Part shown: in pieces, positions 1 through 5,583 of the stretch
How positions within the stretch are numbered: position 1 is the first letter of the stretch
How the letters are laid out: the number at the start of each line of letters is the position of its first letter
DNA from: Candidatus Omnitrophota bacterium
Lineage (GTDB): Bacteria > Omnitrophota > Gorgyraeia > Zapsychrales > Zapsychraceae
Reading direction: 5' to 3'
Length of the DNA: 5,583 bases
NCBI GenBank assembly: GCA_018399915.1
Contig: JAGYNW010000147.1
Coordinates: 1 to 5,583, forward strand
Notes under the pieces: generated by a model
What the model was told of the DNA's origin: nothing
The model's database searches: none
The model's input: only the letters and a program-made list of their open reading frames with translations
Position numbers and translations under genes: made by a program

Positions 1-50
1 TAAACGTAAATTTTAGTCAGATATTAACCCCCAGCATTATTTCAACCTAA

Positions 51-55
51 AGGAG
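51..55 (+). promoter_or_regulatory. Ribosome binding site of the CheD-like gene
   Basis: AGGAG, preceded by AA, ends six bases before the ATG at 62, which is ideal spacing. A TTG at 56 is in frame and would lengthen the protein by two residues, but it touches the SD and cannot use it. This site therefore decides the start at 62. Confidence 0.8.
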
Positions 56-61
56 TTGCTA

Positions 62-511
62 ATGAAAAAATTTGTACATGTTCATTCCGGAGACATCATG
101 GCAGGCAATAAAGACACTGTTCTTGAATCTGATGCGACGAAAGCCTGCCTGGTAATTGCGGCTTACGACTCCGTAAAAAAAGTTGGCGGATTAGCCCACG
201 CGCTCTTCTTGTCCAGCGGTCTTATTAAAAGGAAGAACTATCCTGTTACGAGGGATGTCGCAAGCGCGATCGATGAAATGCTTGAAGATATGATCCTGTT
301 GGGTGCGCATAAAGATGACATTGAGGTCTGCCTGGTAACTGCTGAGAACGTGAATCATGAAGAAAATGATCCTCAATATACAAGCACTTTGAATCAAGCG
401 GTGGAACTCCTCAAACAAAAAAATATCCGGATTCGCAATGAAACCACCCGGGACATCGGCAATCTTCATGCCTGCCTCGACGTGGAAACCGGAAACATTA
501 TCTGCAAATAA
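62..511 (+). CDS. cheD: CheD-like chemoreceptor glutamine deamidase family protein
   Basis: This 149-residue protein has the length and layout of CheD, the cytoplasmic enzyme that deamidates selected glutamines of chemoreceptors and in some bacteria binds CheC. The visible signature is ACLVIAAYD (residues 28-36), matching the family's GSCV...YD segment, followed by GGLAHALF (43-50). This places the catalytic Cys at 29 and the catalytic His at 46, both two residues later than in Thermotoga CheD (Cys27/His44 from memory). The third active-site position, Thr in the Thermotoga protein, would be Ser23 here. A GA at 81-82 and a DIG at 131-133 match later family landmarks. It is divergent: the usual GLGSC is SDATKAC, the Gly-Gly-Ala and IGxxN stretches are not recognisable, and DIGG is DIGN. 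No other chemotaxis gene is in the window, so the substrate could be a chemoreceptor encoded elsewhere or another protein. The family call is good; the exact role is inferred. Confidence 0.8.
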   Translation: MKKFVHVHSGDIMAGNKDTVLESDATKACLVIAAYDSVKKVGGLAHALFLSSGLIKRKNYPVTRDVASAIDEMLEDMILLGAHKDDIEVCLVTAENVNHEENDPQYTSTLNQAVELLKQKNIRIRNETTRDIGNLHACLDVETGNIICK

Positions 512-572
512 TATCCCCTGCCAAGGGTTTCCGATGGATTGGTTTAACTTAAAGTAAGAATACACACAATGA

Positions 573-588
573 TTTTTCTTGAGAAAAA
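573..588. repeat. Short T/A palindrome in the gap before the EF-G-like gene
   Basis: TTTTTCT at 573-579 and AGAAAAA at 582-588 are perfect inverted arms around a two-base centre. As RNA it could form at most a weak six-pair hairpin with a four-base loop. As DNA it has the symmetry of an operator half-site pair. It lies about 40 bases before the EF-G-like start. It may be chance in an A/T-rich gap, as no second copy was noticed in the window. Confidence 0.3.
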
Positions 589-613
589 GGGAGGATTTTC
601 TTTTAGAAAAATG

Positions 614-619
614 AAAGGA
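614..619 (+). promoter_or_regulatory. Ribosome binding site that selects the 628 start of the EF-G-like gene
   Basis: AAAGGA ends eight bases before the ATG at 628. The in-frame ATG at 619 overlaps the last base of this SD and has no SD of its own at a workable distance, so 628 is the better start. Another ATG at 611 opens a three-codon frame (ATG AAA GGA TGA) and is not used for this gene. Confidence 0.7.
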
Positions 620-627
620 TGAGTCTT

Positions 628-2571
628 ATGGATATTAAATCAAAAAGGAATGTCGTTATCGTGGGCCATGCCCACGCGGGGAAAACTTCTCTTGTAGAAA
701 GCCTGCTGTTCGCTTCTGGCACAACAACCCGCAAAGGGGATGTCATGCAAGGCAGTTCTCTCAGTGATTTTAATGATGACGAGCGGGACCGCAAGATCTC
801 TATCAATTCCAGTTTTTTGAAGATGAATTATAATAATCACCAATTTCAGATCATTGACACCCCCGGGTATTCGGACTTTTTCGGTGATACCATCTCAGCC
901 ATTCAGGTTTCGGATTCCGCGGTGGTCGTGATAGACGCGGTCGGCGGCATTGAAGTGGGGACCGAGGATGCCTGGCAAAAACTCGAAGAGTTAAAATTGC
1001 CCCGTTTGATCTTTATCAATAAATCTGAAAAAGAAGGTGCGAACGTCAATGAGGTGCTAGCGTCTATAAAAACACAACTTTCGCCCAAAGCCTCTGTTAT
1101 AGATTTGGGGGCATCCGATTTTGTCGAGACTATCGCCGAAAGTGATGATGCCTTGCTGGAAAAATATTTAGAACAAGGGGAATTATCCCCGGAAGAGGTC
1201 AAAGGCGCGGTGCGCAAAGCCATCCTTAATACAGATTTCTATCCGGTTTTTATTGGAGACGCGCTTGAGGACAAGAATGTCAAAGATCTTCTCGACGCTA
1301 TGATTTCCTTTCTGCCTTCTCCTGTCGAACATGCGGGGTTCAAGGCCAAGGATATGACATCGGATGAAGAGACCATGATCACACCGTCTGAGGACGGCCC
1401 TTTTGCCGGTTATGTATTCAAATCCGTCTTTGATTCGCACCTCGGTCAGCTATCCCTTATGCGCGTGCTGCGCGGAACTATTCATGCCAATGAAAATTTT
1501 TATAATGTAACAAACGCCTCCAAAGAACATATTGGGACGATCAATTATCTGCACGGAAAAGAACAGATCCCCACCACAGTTGCTTCCTGTGGAGATATCG
1601 TGGCTTTGACCAAATTAAAAAACACCCATGTTTCTGACACGTTAACTGAGGAAAAAGCAAAAATCCTGTGTCCACCCATTGCGTTTCCCAACCCAGCCAT
1701 ATCTGCTTCAATCAAACCTAAAACACGCGCGGATGAAGAAAAGATCGCTACAAGTCTTCACCGTTTATGCGAAGAAGATAAAACCTTTCAGGTAAATCGG
1801 AATGATGAAACAAAAGAACTTATTATTTCCGGAATCGGGGATTTGCACTTGAAAGTTATGCTGGAGCGGATGAAAAGCCGCTACAATGTCGAAGTGGAGC
1901 TTGGTACTCCCAAGGTATCCTACCGTGAAACAATTACCAAACCAGGAAAAGCCCGTTATAAACATAAAAAACAATCCGGTGGACACGGTCAATACGGAGA
2001 TGTTGATCTTGAGGTTGAACCACTGCCGACCGACAGTGAGAATCAATATGAATTTGAAAGCAAAATCTTTGGTGGATCGATCCCTAAAAATTATATCCCA
2101 TCTGTTGAAAAAGGGGCTAAACAAACCATTGATAAGGGCGTGCTGGCAGGCTTTCCTTTATATAATATTAAAGTCACGGTCGTTGACGGCTCCTATCATG
2201 ATGTAGACTCATCGGACATGGCGTTTCAGATAGCGGGAGCGCATGCCTTGAAAGATGCGGTCATGACTGCGGGCCCGGTGCTGCTTGAACCGGTCATGGA
2301 AGTCGCTATTGCAGTTCCTGACGGATATATCGGTCAGATCTCAGGAGATATCAGCTCTCGCAGAGGAAGGATCATGGGAACCGAGACAAAAGGGAAAAAA
2401 GACATCATTACCGCCCATGTGCCTTTAAGCGAAATGTTTAAATACGCCACAGACCTGCGTTCTGTTACAGGCGGCCGCGGAAGATATTCTATGAAATTAT
2501 CGCATTATGAGAACGTGCCGGCCAAACTTGCCGAACAGATCATTGCTGAAAAGAATTCCGAAGGAGAATAA
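628..2571 (+). CDS. EF-G-like translation GTPase (EF-G2-type paralogue)
   Basis: This 647-residue cytoplasmic protein has the complete EF-G plan. Near the N-terminus are a P-loop, GHAHAGKT (13-20), a switch I with ERDRKISIN (about 52-60), and DTPGYSDF (77-84). Domain II follows at about 260-350, domain III at about 355-430, and domain IV carries SGGHGQYG (450-457) and the tip motif GSYHDVDSS (521-529). Domain V carries RRGRIMG (578-584). Canonical EF-G drives mRNA-tRNA translocation. The shorter length, KIS rather than GIT in switch I, and Tyr in place of the catalytic-type His of DTPGH point to the EF-G2 group, whose physiological role is poorly defined. Guanine-recognition motif G4 reads NKSE (131-134) instead of NKxD, and the G5 position reads GDA (about 210-212) instead of GSA. 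Domain IV is well kept, so ribosome binding is plausible while nucleotide handling may be altered. The ATG at 628 is preferred over 619 because of SD spacing. It heads the tight group with the next two genes. Other EF-G copies would be expected elsewhere in the genome. Confidence 0.93.
   Translation: MDIKSKRNVVIVGHAHAGKTSLVESLLFASGTTTRKGDVMQGSSLSDFNDDERDRKISINSSFLKMNYNNHQFQIIDTPGYSDFFGDTISAIQVSDSAVVVIDAVGGIEVGTEDAWQKLEELKLPRLIFINKSEKEGANVNEVLASIKTQLSPKASVIDLGASDFVETIAESDDALLEKYLEQGELSPEEVKGAVRKAILNTDFYPVFIGDALEDKNVKDLLDAMISFLPSPVEHAGFKAKDMTSDEETMITPSEDGPFAGYVFKSVFDSHLGQLSLMRVLRGTIHANENFYNVTNASKEHIGTINYLHGKEQIPTTVASCGDIVALTKLKNTHVSDTLTEEKAKILCPPIAFPNPAISASIKPKTRADEEKIATSLHRLCEEDKTFQVNRNDETKELIISGIGDLHLKVMLERMKSRYNVEVELGTPKVSYRETITKPGKARYKHKKQSGGHGQYGDVDLEVEPLPTDSENQYEFESKIFGGSIPKNYIPSVEKGAKQTIDKGVLAGFPLYNIKVTVVDGSYHDVDSSDMAFQIAGAHALKDAVMTAGPVLLEPVMEVAIAVPDGYIGQISGDISSRRGRIMGTETKGKKDIITAHVPLSEMFKYATDLRSVTGGRGRYSMKLSHYENVPAKLAEQIIAEKNSEGE
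2561..2566 (+). promoter_or_regulatory. Ribosome binding site of the DJ-1 gene inside the EF-G-like gene's end
   Basis: AAGGAG lies in the last codons of the EF-G-like gene and ends 13 bases before the ATG at 2580, which is longer than usual. Ribosomes finishing the upstream gene at 2571 would stop next to the new start, so coupled reinitiation is plausible. In-frame TTG 2583 and ATG 2589 are even farther away. Confidence 0.5.
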
Positions 2572-2579
2572 TCTTTCTA

Positions 2580-3215
2580 ATGTTGAAAATGCCGCGAAAA
2601 GGACAATTTTCAACGATTAAGGTGTTCGTGCTGTTAACAACACTGACAGTCGTATTGAGTGCCGTTGCCCAGGGGGCAGATACCCAGGCTAAACTCCTGC
2701 AAAAGAAAAACGCAGTTTTGATTATTCCCTCGAAAAATTTTCAGGATAAGGAATTATTTGTCACCCAAACCCATTTGCAAAATAATGGTGTTAATGTGAC
2801 GATCGCCTCTTCTTCGATGAAAGAGGCGAGAGGGATGCTTGGCAAAACTGTCTCCCCGGACAGGCTTTATTCAGATTTGGATACCGCTAATTATGACGCA
2901 GTCATATTTATTGGGGGAAGCGGTGCCTCGCAATATTTTGATGATCCTGTCGCGCATGAGATAGCTATCGAGGCTGTGTCCAAAGAGAAAATCGTTGGCG
3001 CCATTTGCATCGCGCCCTTAATCCTGGCGAAGGCCGGCATCCTGGAATCCAAACGAGCGACTATCTGGAGCGGTATGGCTGAAGAACTTTCTTCCTACTG
3101 TAATATTTATACTGCGAAACGTGTTGAGGTTGATGGAAAGGTCATAACCGCCAATGGGCCTCAAAGCGTCAAAGTGTTTGCTGAAGCTATAATCAAAAAG
3201 TTAGAAAGGATGTGA
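2580..3215 (+). CDS. Exported DJ-1/PfpI family protein
   Basis: This 211-residue protein joins an N-terminal export signal to a single DJ-1/PfpI (glutamine-amidotransferase-like) domain. The signal has a basic stretch (Arg6, Lys7, Lys14), a hydrophobic core at about 15-29 and likely cleavage near AVA-QGA (28-33), so the mature protein would be periplasmic or secreted. The domain starts with NAVLIIPSKNF (44-54) and shows a conserved-type Glu at 58, DAVIFIGGSG (106-115) and the nucleophile elbow GAICIAPLILA (140-150) with Cys143. PfpI-type proteases usually have a His straight after this Cys. Here it is Ile, as in DJ-1/YajL-like members where other residues follow, so protease activity is not supported. 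Known family activities include chaperone, deglycase or glyoxalase-like and redox-sensing roles; which applies is not visible. It starts 8 bases after the EF-G-like gene and ends 6 before the Fe-S gene. Starting at ATG 2589 instead would trim three residues and still leave a good signal peptide. Confidence 0.9.
   Translation: MLKMPRKGQFSTIKVFVLLTTLTVVLSAVAQGADTQAKLLQKKNAVLIIPSKNFQDKELFVTQTHLQNNGVNVTIASSSMKEARGMLGKTVSPDRLYSDLDTANYDAVIFIGGSGASQYFDDPVAHEIAIEAVSKEKIVGAICIAPLILAKAGILESKRATIWSGMAEELSSYCNIYTAKRVEVDGKVITANGPQSVKVFAEAIIKKLERM
3205..3210 (+). promoter_or_regulatory. Ribosome binding site of the DUF2148 gene overlapping the DJ-1 gene's end
   Basis: AAAGGA lies inside the final codons of the DJ-1 gene (Glu-Arg-Met-stop) and ends 11 bases before the ATG at 3222. 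The location ties translation of the two genes together. The sequence GAAAGGATG resembles the one before the EF-G-like gene at 613-621. Confidence 0.55.
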
Positions 3216-3221
3216 TTTTAT

Positions 3222-3758
3222 ATGACTTTTATTTCACAAAAAGATATTATAGAACCGATTTTGGATGAGATCGCACAAGAAATGGTGATCGCGGCGACAA
3301 CTGCGCCCAAAGGCAAAGGGGTATCCAATCTCAAGATGGCCTTGGCCAAAGGGGATACTATCCATCAGATCGCGGATAAGCTGGAATCCATGGCCGACGA
3401 ATATGACATTCCTTTTTTTAAAAGAGACGCGGACAATATCCGCTCAGCACACGTAGTTTTTCTTATTGGTACCACGATTAACGCGATCGGTTTGAAAAAA
3501 TGCGGCATGTGCGGATTCCCTGATTGTGAGACCAAAAATGAGCATCCTCACATCCCGTGTGTTTTTAATACCGGGGATCTGGGTATTGCTATTGGTTCGG
3601 CAGTAAGCGTAGCTATGGACCACCGCGTGGATAACCGGATCATGTATACGGTCGGTCAGGCCTTACTGGAACTGAAACTCTTAGGAGATGATGTCAAAGT
3701 CGCCTACGCGATCCCGCTTAGCGCATCTGCCAAAAATCCGTTTTTCGACCGCAAATGA
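3222..3758 (+). CDS. DUF2148 family ferredoxin-domain protein, probable 4Fe-4S binder
   Basis: This 178-residue protein matches the conserved uncharacterised family often annotated as a ferredoxin-domain protein (DUF2148), at its usual length. An N-terminal helical part (about 6-60) precedes the key segment: cysteines at 94, 97, 102 and 113 give C-x2-C-x4-C-x10-C, resembling the Fe-S motif of RnfB and corrinoid Fe-S protein type domains. After it come DLGIAIGSA (119-127), the DNRIMYTVGQA stretch (137-147) and the C-terminal IPLSASAKNPFFDR (164-177), all typical family hallmarks. No signal peptide is seen, so it is cytoplasmic. The family is widespread in anaerobic bacteria and archaea and its reaction is unknown; electron transfer or Fe-S-dependent catalysis is inferred. 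It is the last gene of the tight trio. The ATG at 3222 has an SD in the preceding gene and no competing upstream start. Confidence 0.92.
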   Translation: MTFISQKDIIEPILDEIAQEMVIAATTAPKGKGVSNLKMALAKGDTIHQIADKLESMADEYDIPFFKRDADNIRSAHVVFLIGTTINAIGLKKCGMCGFPDCETKNEHPHIPCVFNTGDLGIAIGSAVSVAMDHRVDNRIMYTVGQALLELKLLGDDVKVAYAIPLSASAKNPFFDRK

Positions 3759-3770
3759 CCGTATAGAGCA

Positions 3771-3790
3771 CTGATTTCAGCTTGTTTTTT
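3771..3790 (+). terminator. Weak terminator-like element after the DUF2148 gene
   Basis: CTGATTTCAG (3771-3780) is a small inverted repeat, followed after four bases by six T residues (3785-3790), in the 63-base gap before the next gene. The stem is at best three or four pairs, too weak to be convincing. If used, it would end the upstream transcript, but no good promoter for the following gene was found either, so read-through is just as likely. Confidence 0.2.
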
Positions 3791-3805
3791 ACTAACAGGT
3801 AAATA

Positions 3806-3814
3806 AAGAAGGAG
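3806..3814 (+). promoter_or_regulatory. Strong ribosome binding site of the exported protein gene
   Basis: AAGAAGGAG ends seven bases before the ATG at 3822, which is near-ideal spacing. It fixes the start of the long reading frame that runs off the right edge. Confidence 0.8.
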
Positions 3815-3821
3815 CATTCAG

Positions 3822-5583
3822 ATGAAACAAAAATGGTTTTTTCGGGGAATTATGATTTGGGTTGCTGTCAGTGTCTGTTCCCTGTATCCGCTTACGGCAT
3901 CAGCCGGAAAGGTTTTCCTCAGGGATAAACTCGAAAAAAAAATTAATGAATCCAGTAATATCCAGTTTCAAAGGAATGCTTCTTCTCTTCCCGCGCCGGT
4001 CGGCAATGCAGCACAACAACGCCTATCTCAGACTCCGCAACAGGACAAATCAGATCTCATTAATTATAATAATCCGGCATTCTCCCAGTACGCGGTGTAT
4101 CAAACCAATTACAAAGCCGAATTGGAAGATAATGTGGTAACGGTAGAAGGCCGAGCCGTTTTTGAAGTTTTTGAAGACGGATGGACACAGATTCCCTTGA
4201 TCAGCACCGATGTAGGGTTGATCAATGTCAGCGTTAACAGAGGCATGGCCTATGTAACCATGCACGGCAATAAGTATTTCCTGATGATCGAAGAAGCGGG
4301 CCGTTATCGCTTAGATTTTGAATTTCTCATCCGGGCTCATCGTGAAAGGGAGAATGGTCCCGGAAATTTTCATTTCGATGTCATTGCTGCGCCTATATCC
4401 CAATATGAATTCGTGATGTCCGATACCGGGATCCAAATTTTTGTTGAGCCTGCCATCAGGGTTGAAGTTGAGGAAAAAGGCACGACCACGGTTGCCTGGG
4501 CTGTCATGCCCAACACAAATTCCATTAAAACGCGTTGGACCAAAGCCCTACCCAAGGAAAAGATTTCCCCGGTCAAACTTGATCCGAAAATTTATGCCAA
4601 AACCGCCACCTATACCTCGGTTGGCGAAGGTATTGTCCGCTGTCAATCCGAAGTAAGCCTGTCTGTTTTACAAGCCGAGACAACGAATTTTCGTATCCTG
4701 TTGTCAAAAGATACCAGTCTTTTGGATGTCTCTGGTAAGGATATCCGGGACTGGAAAGTGACCCAAGAAGATGAAAATCAGTATCTGGATGTGTATTTAA
4801 ACTTTGGGGTCAAGGGTAACTATTCGTTAAATTTGACCTATGAAAAGAATATCGGGCAGGGTTCAGTGGTTGCAGCCATTCCCCAGATCAAAGTCCTGGG
4901 TGTGGAGCGGGAAAACGGCCATCTGGGAATTGCGGCCAAAACCAATGTTGAGTTAGCCGTCAATACTCTAAAAAACGCGACACGAATTGATACCAAAGAA
5001 TTGCCATCTTCCATCTGGCGCCGATCCTCGAGCCCGATTCTTTTGGCATTCAAGTATCTGAATCATCCCTTTGGGGTAACCATTGATGTGACCCGTCACG
5101 AGGAACTTCCGGTCTTAATCTCAGCGATTGATACTGCAGATTATACGACCGTTCATACGGAAGAAGGCAAAGCGCTTACCAGCGTAACCTTTCAGGTGCG
5201 CAATAATGTCAAACAATTCCTCCGCCTGGGGTTACCCCAAGACGCCACCTTATGGAGCGCGTTCGTCGCCGGTAAACCGGTCAAGCCCGCCAAAGACGCG
5301 GAGAACATCATCTTGATTCCATTAGAGAAATCCCGCTTGGAAGGGGAAAGTCTGACCCGTTTTCCGGTGGAGGTTGTTTATCTGGATAAAAGTGTGAAGA
5401 TCGAAAAGGTTGGAAAAGTCGCGCTCGAGCTTCCTAAAACGGATATCCCTGTAAGTGAATTATTGTGGCGAATTTATATGCCAGAGGACTATATTTATTA
5501 CCAGTTTAGCGGGGACGTTAAAAAACAACAATACCTGAACTATAACCGTAACCGTGCGCAACGAAGCCGTACTGCACGCAGCT
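3822..5583 (+). CDS. Large exported beta-rich protein of unknown function, 3' end outside the window
   Basis: An uninterrupted frame of 587 codons starts at ATG 3822 behind a strong SD and is still open at the right edge. It begins with a classical signal peptide: basic start (MKQK), hydrophobic core at about 9-24 and probable cleavage after TASA (28). The Cys at 19 is not in a lipobox, so it is not an obvious lipoprotein. A polar Gln/Asn-rich linker (about 40-90) follows. The rest has alternating hydrophobic and charged residues typical of consecutive beta-sandwich units. Landmarks include YKAELEDNVVTVEGRAVFEV (97-116), YRLDFEFLIRAHRE (162-175), LDVSGKDIRDW (301-311), SPILLAFKYLNHPFGVTID (404-422) and LRLGLPQDATLWSAFVAGKP (467-486). 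It then has an FPVEVVYLD strand (514-522), and the visible end is Arg/Asn-rich. I recall similar layouts in large uncharacterised exported proteins of Planctomycetes, Verrucomicrobia and related groups, but cannot name a family. No catalytic motif is seen. An envelope or surface role is inferred. The long frame, good SD and signal peptide make the gene itself near certain. Confidence 0.9.
   Translation, partial: MKQKWFFRGIMIWVAVSVCSLYPLTASAGKVFLRDKLEKKINESSNIQFQRNASSLPAPVGNAAQQRLSQTPQQDKSDLINYNNPAFSQYAVYQTNYKAELEDNVVTVEGRAVFEVFEDGWTQIPLISTDVGLINVSVNRGMAYVTMHGNKYFLMIEEAGRYRLDFEFLIRAHRERENGPGNFHFDVIAAPISQYEFVMSDTGIQIFVEPAIRVEVEEKGTTTVAWAVMPNTNSIKTRWTKALPKEKISPVKLDPKIYAKTATYTSVGEGIVRCQSEVSLSVLQAETTNFRILLSKDTSLLDVSGKDIRDWKVTQEDENQYLDVYLNFGVKGNYSLNLTYEKNIGQGSVVAAIPQIKVLGVERENGHLGIAAKTNVELAVNTLKNATRIDTKELPSSIWRRSSSPILLAFKYLNHPFGVTIDVTRHEELPVLISAIDTADYTTVHTEEGKALTSVTFQVRNNVKQFLRLGLPQDATLWSAFVAGKPVKPAKDAENIILIPLEKSRLEGESLTRFPVEVVYLDKSVKIEKVGKVALELPKTDIPVSELLWRIYMPEDYIYYQFSGDVKKQQYLNYNRNRAQRSRTARS

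Noticed and set aside
13..40. Promoter-like TTAGTC with 16-base spacing to CATTAT upstream of the CheD-like gene
   Set aside because: The -35 half matches the consensus at only two of six positions and the -10 at four of six; this is within chance for such sequence.
521..550. Possible terminator after the CheD-like gene (CCAA...TTGG with an inner TCC/GGA)
   Set aside because: The stem is short with a five-base bulge and there is no proper T-run after it, so it was not called.
191..565. Minus-strand open frame of 124 codons across the CheD-like gene
   Set aside because: It is antisense to a gene with clear family motifs and has no recognisable domain of its own.
1765..2124. Minus-strand open frame of 119 codons inside the EF-G-like gene
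   Set aside because: It is a shadow of the strongly conserved domain III-IV coding region.
1886..2206. Plus-strand open frame of 106 codons in another frame of the EF-G-like gene
   Set aside because: The overlapping frame encodes conserved EF-G domain IV; this one has no family features.
3782..3809. Promoter-like TTGTTT with 16-base spacing to TAAAGA before the exported protein gene
   Set aside because: Both hexamers match only three of six positions and the -10 would overlap the ribosome binding site.
3862..4140. Plus-strand open frame of 92 codons near the start of the exported protein gene
   Set aside because: It lies in a different frame from the long SD-preceded signal-peptide gene starting at 3822, which explains the region better.
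1..5583. tRNA or rRNA genes, CRISPR repeats, insertion sequences or long direct repeats
   Set aside because: None was seen by eye. The window is almost fully occupied by the five coding regions.

Overview
The window reads left to right on the + strand: five protein-coding genes in one direction, no RNA genes, no mobile elements, no CRISPR and no long gap. Base composition is moderate. All genes have recognisable Shine-Dalgarno (SD) sequences, and the last gene and one other carry Sec-type signal peptides. The gene content suggests an uncultured, probably anaerobic, Gram-negative-type bacterium: an Fe-S protein of a family common in anaerobes, an EF-G2-type translation GTPase and a large beta-rich exported protein. 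A lineage such as Omnitrophota or another PVC-like group is a guess from gene flavour only. Nothing here proves taxonomy.

Layout. (1) 62-511: a stand-alone, divergent CheD-like glutamine deamidase with its catalytic Cys and His kept. (2) A gap of about 116 bases containing a short T/A palindrome but no convincing promoter or terminator. (3) 628-2571: an EF-G-like GTPase with complete domains but altered guanine-recognition motifs. (4) 2580-3215: a DJ-1/PfpI family protein with an N-terminal signal peptide. (5) 3222-3758: a DUF2148-type protein with a four-cysteine Fe-S motif. (6) A gap of 63 bases with a weak hairpin plus T-run and a strong SD. (7) 3822 to the right edge: the first 587 residues of a large exported protein that I cannot assign to a named family; it continues beyond the window.

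Genes 3, 4 and 5 are separated by only 8 and 6 bases. The SDs of genes 4 and 5 lie inside or overlap the upstream coding sequences, so they very probably form one transcript with translational coupling. The first and last genes may be transcribed separately or may be the loose ends of the same same-strand cluster. The genes do not make up a textbook pathway. The most defensible theme is a translation-factor paralogue co-transcribed with two redox- or stress-type proteins. No unequivocally new system can be claimed from sequence alone. The most unusual points are the altered G4/G5 motifs of the EF-G paralogue, the exported DJ-1 protein and the unassigned secreted protein.
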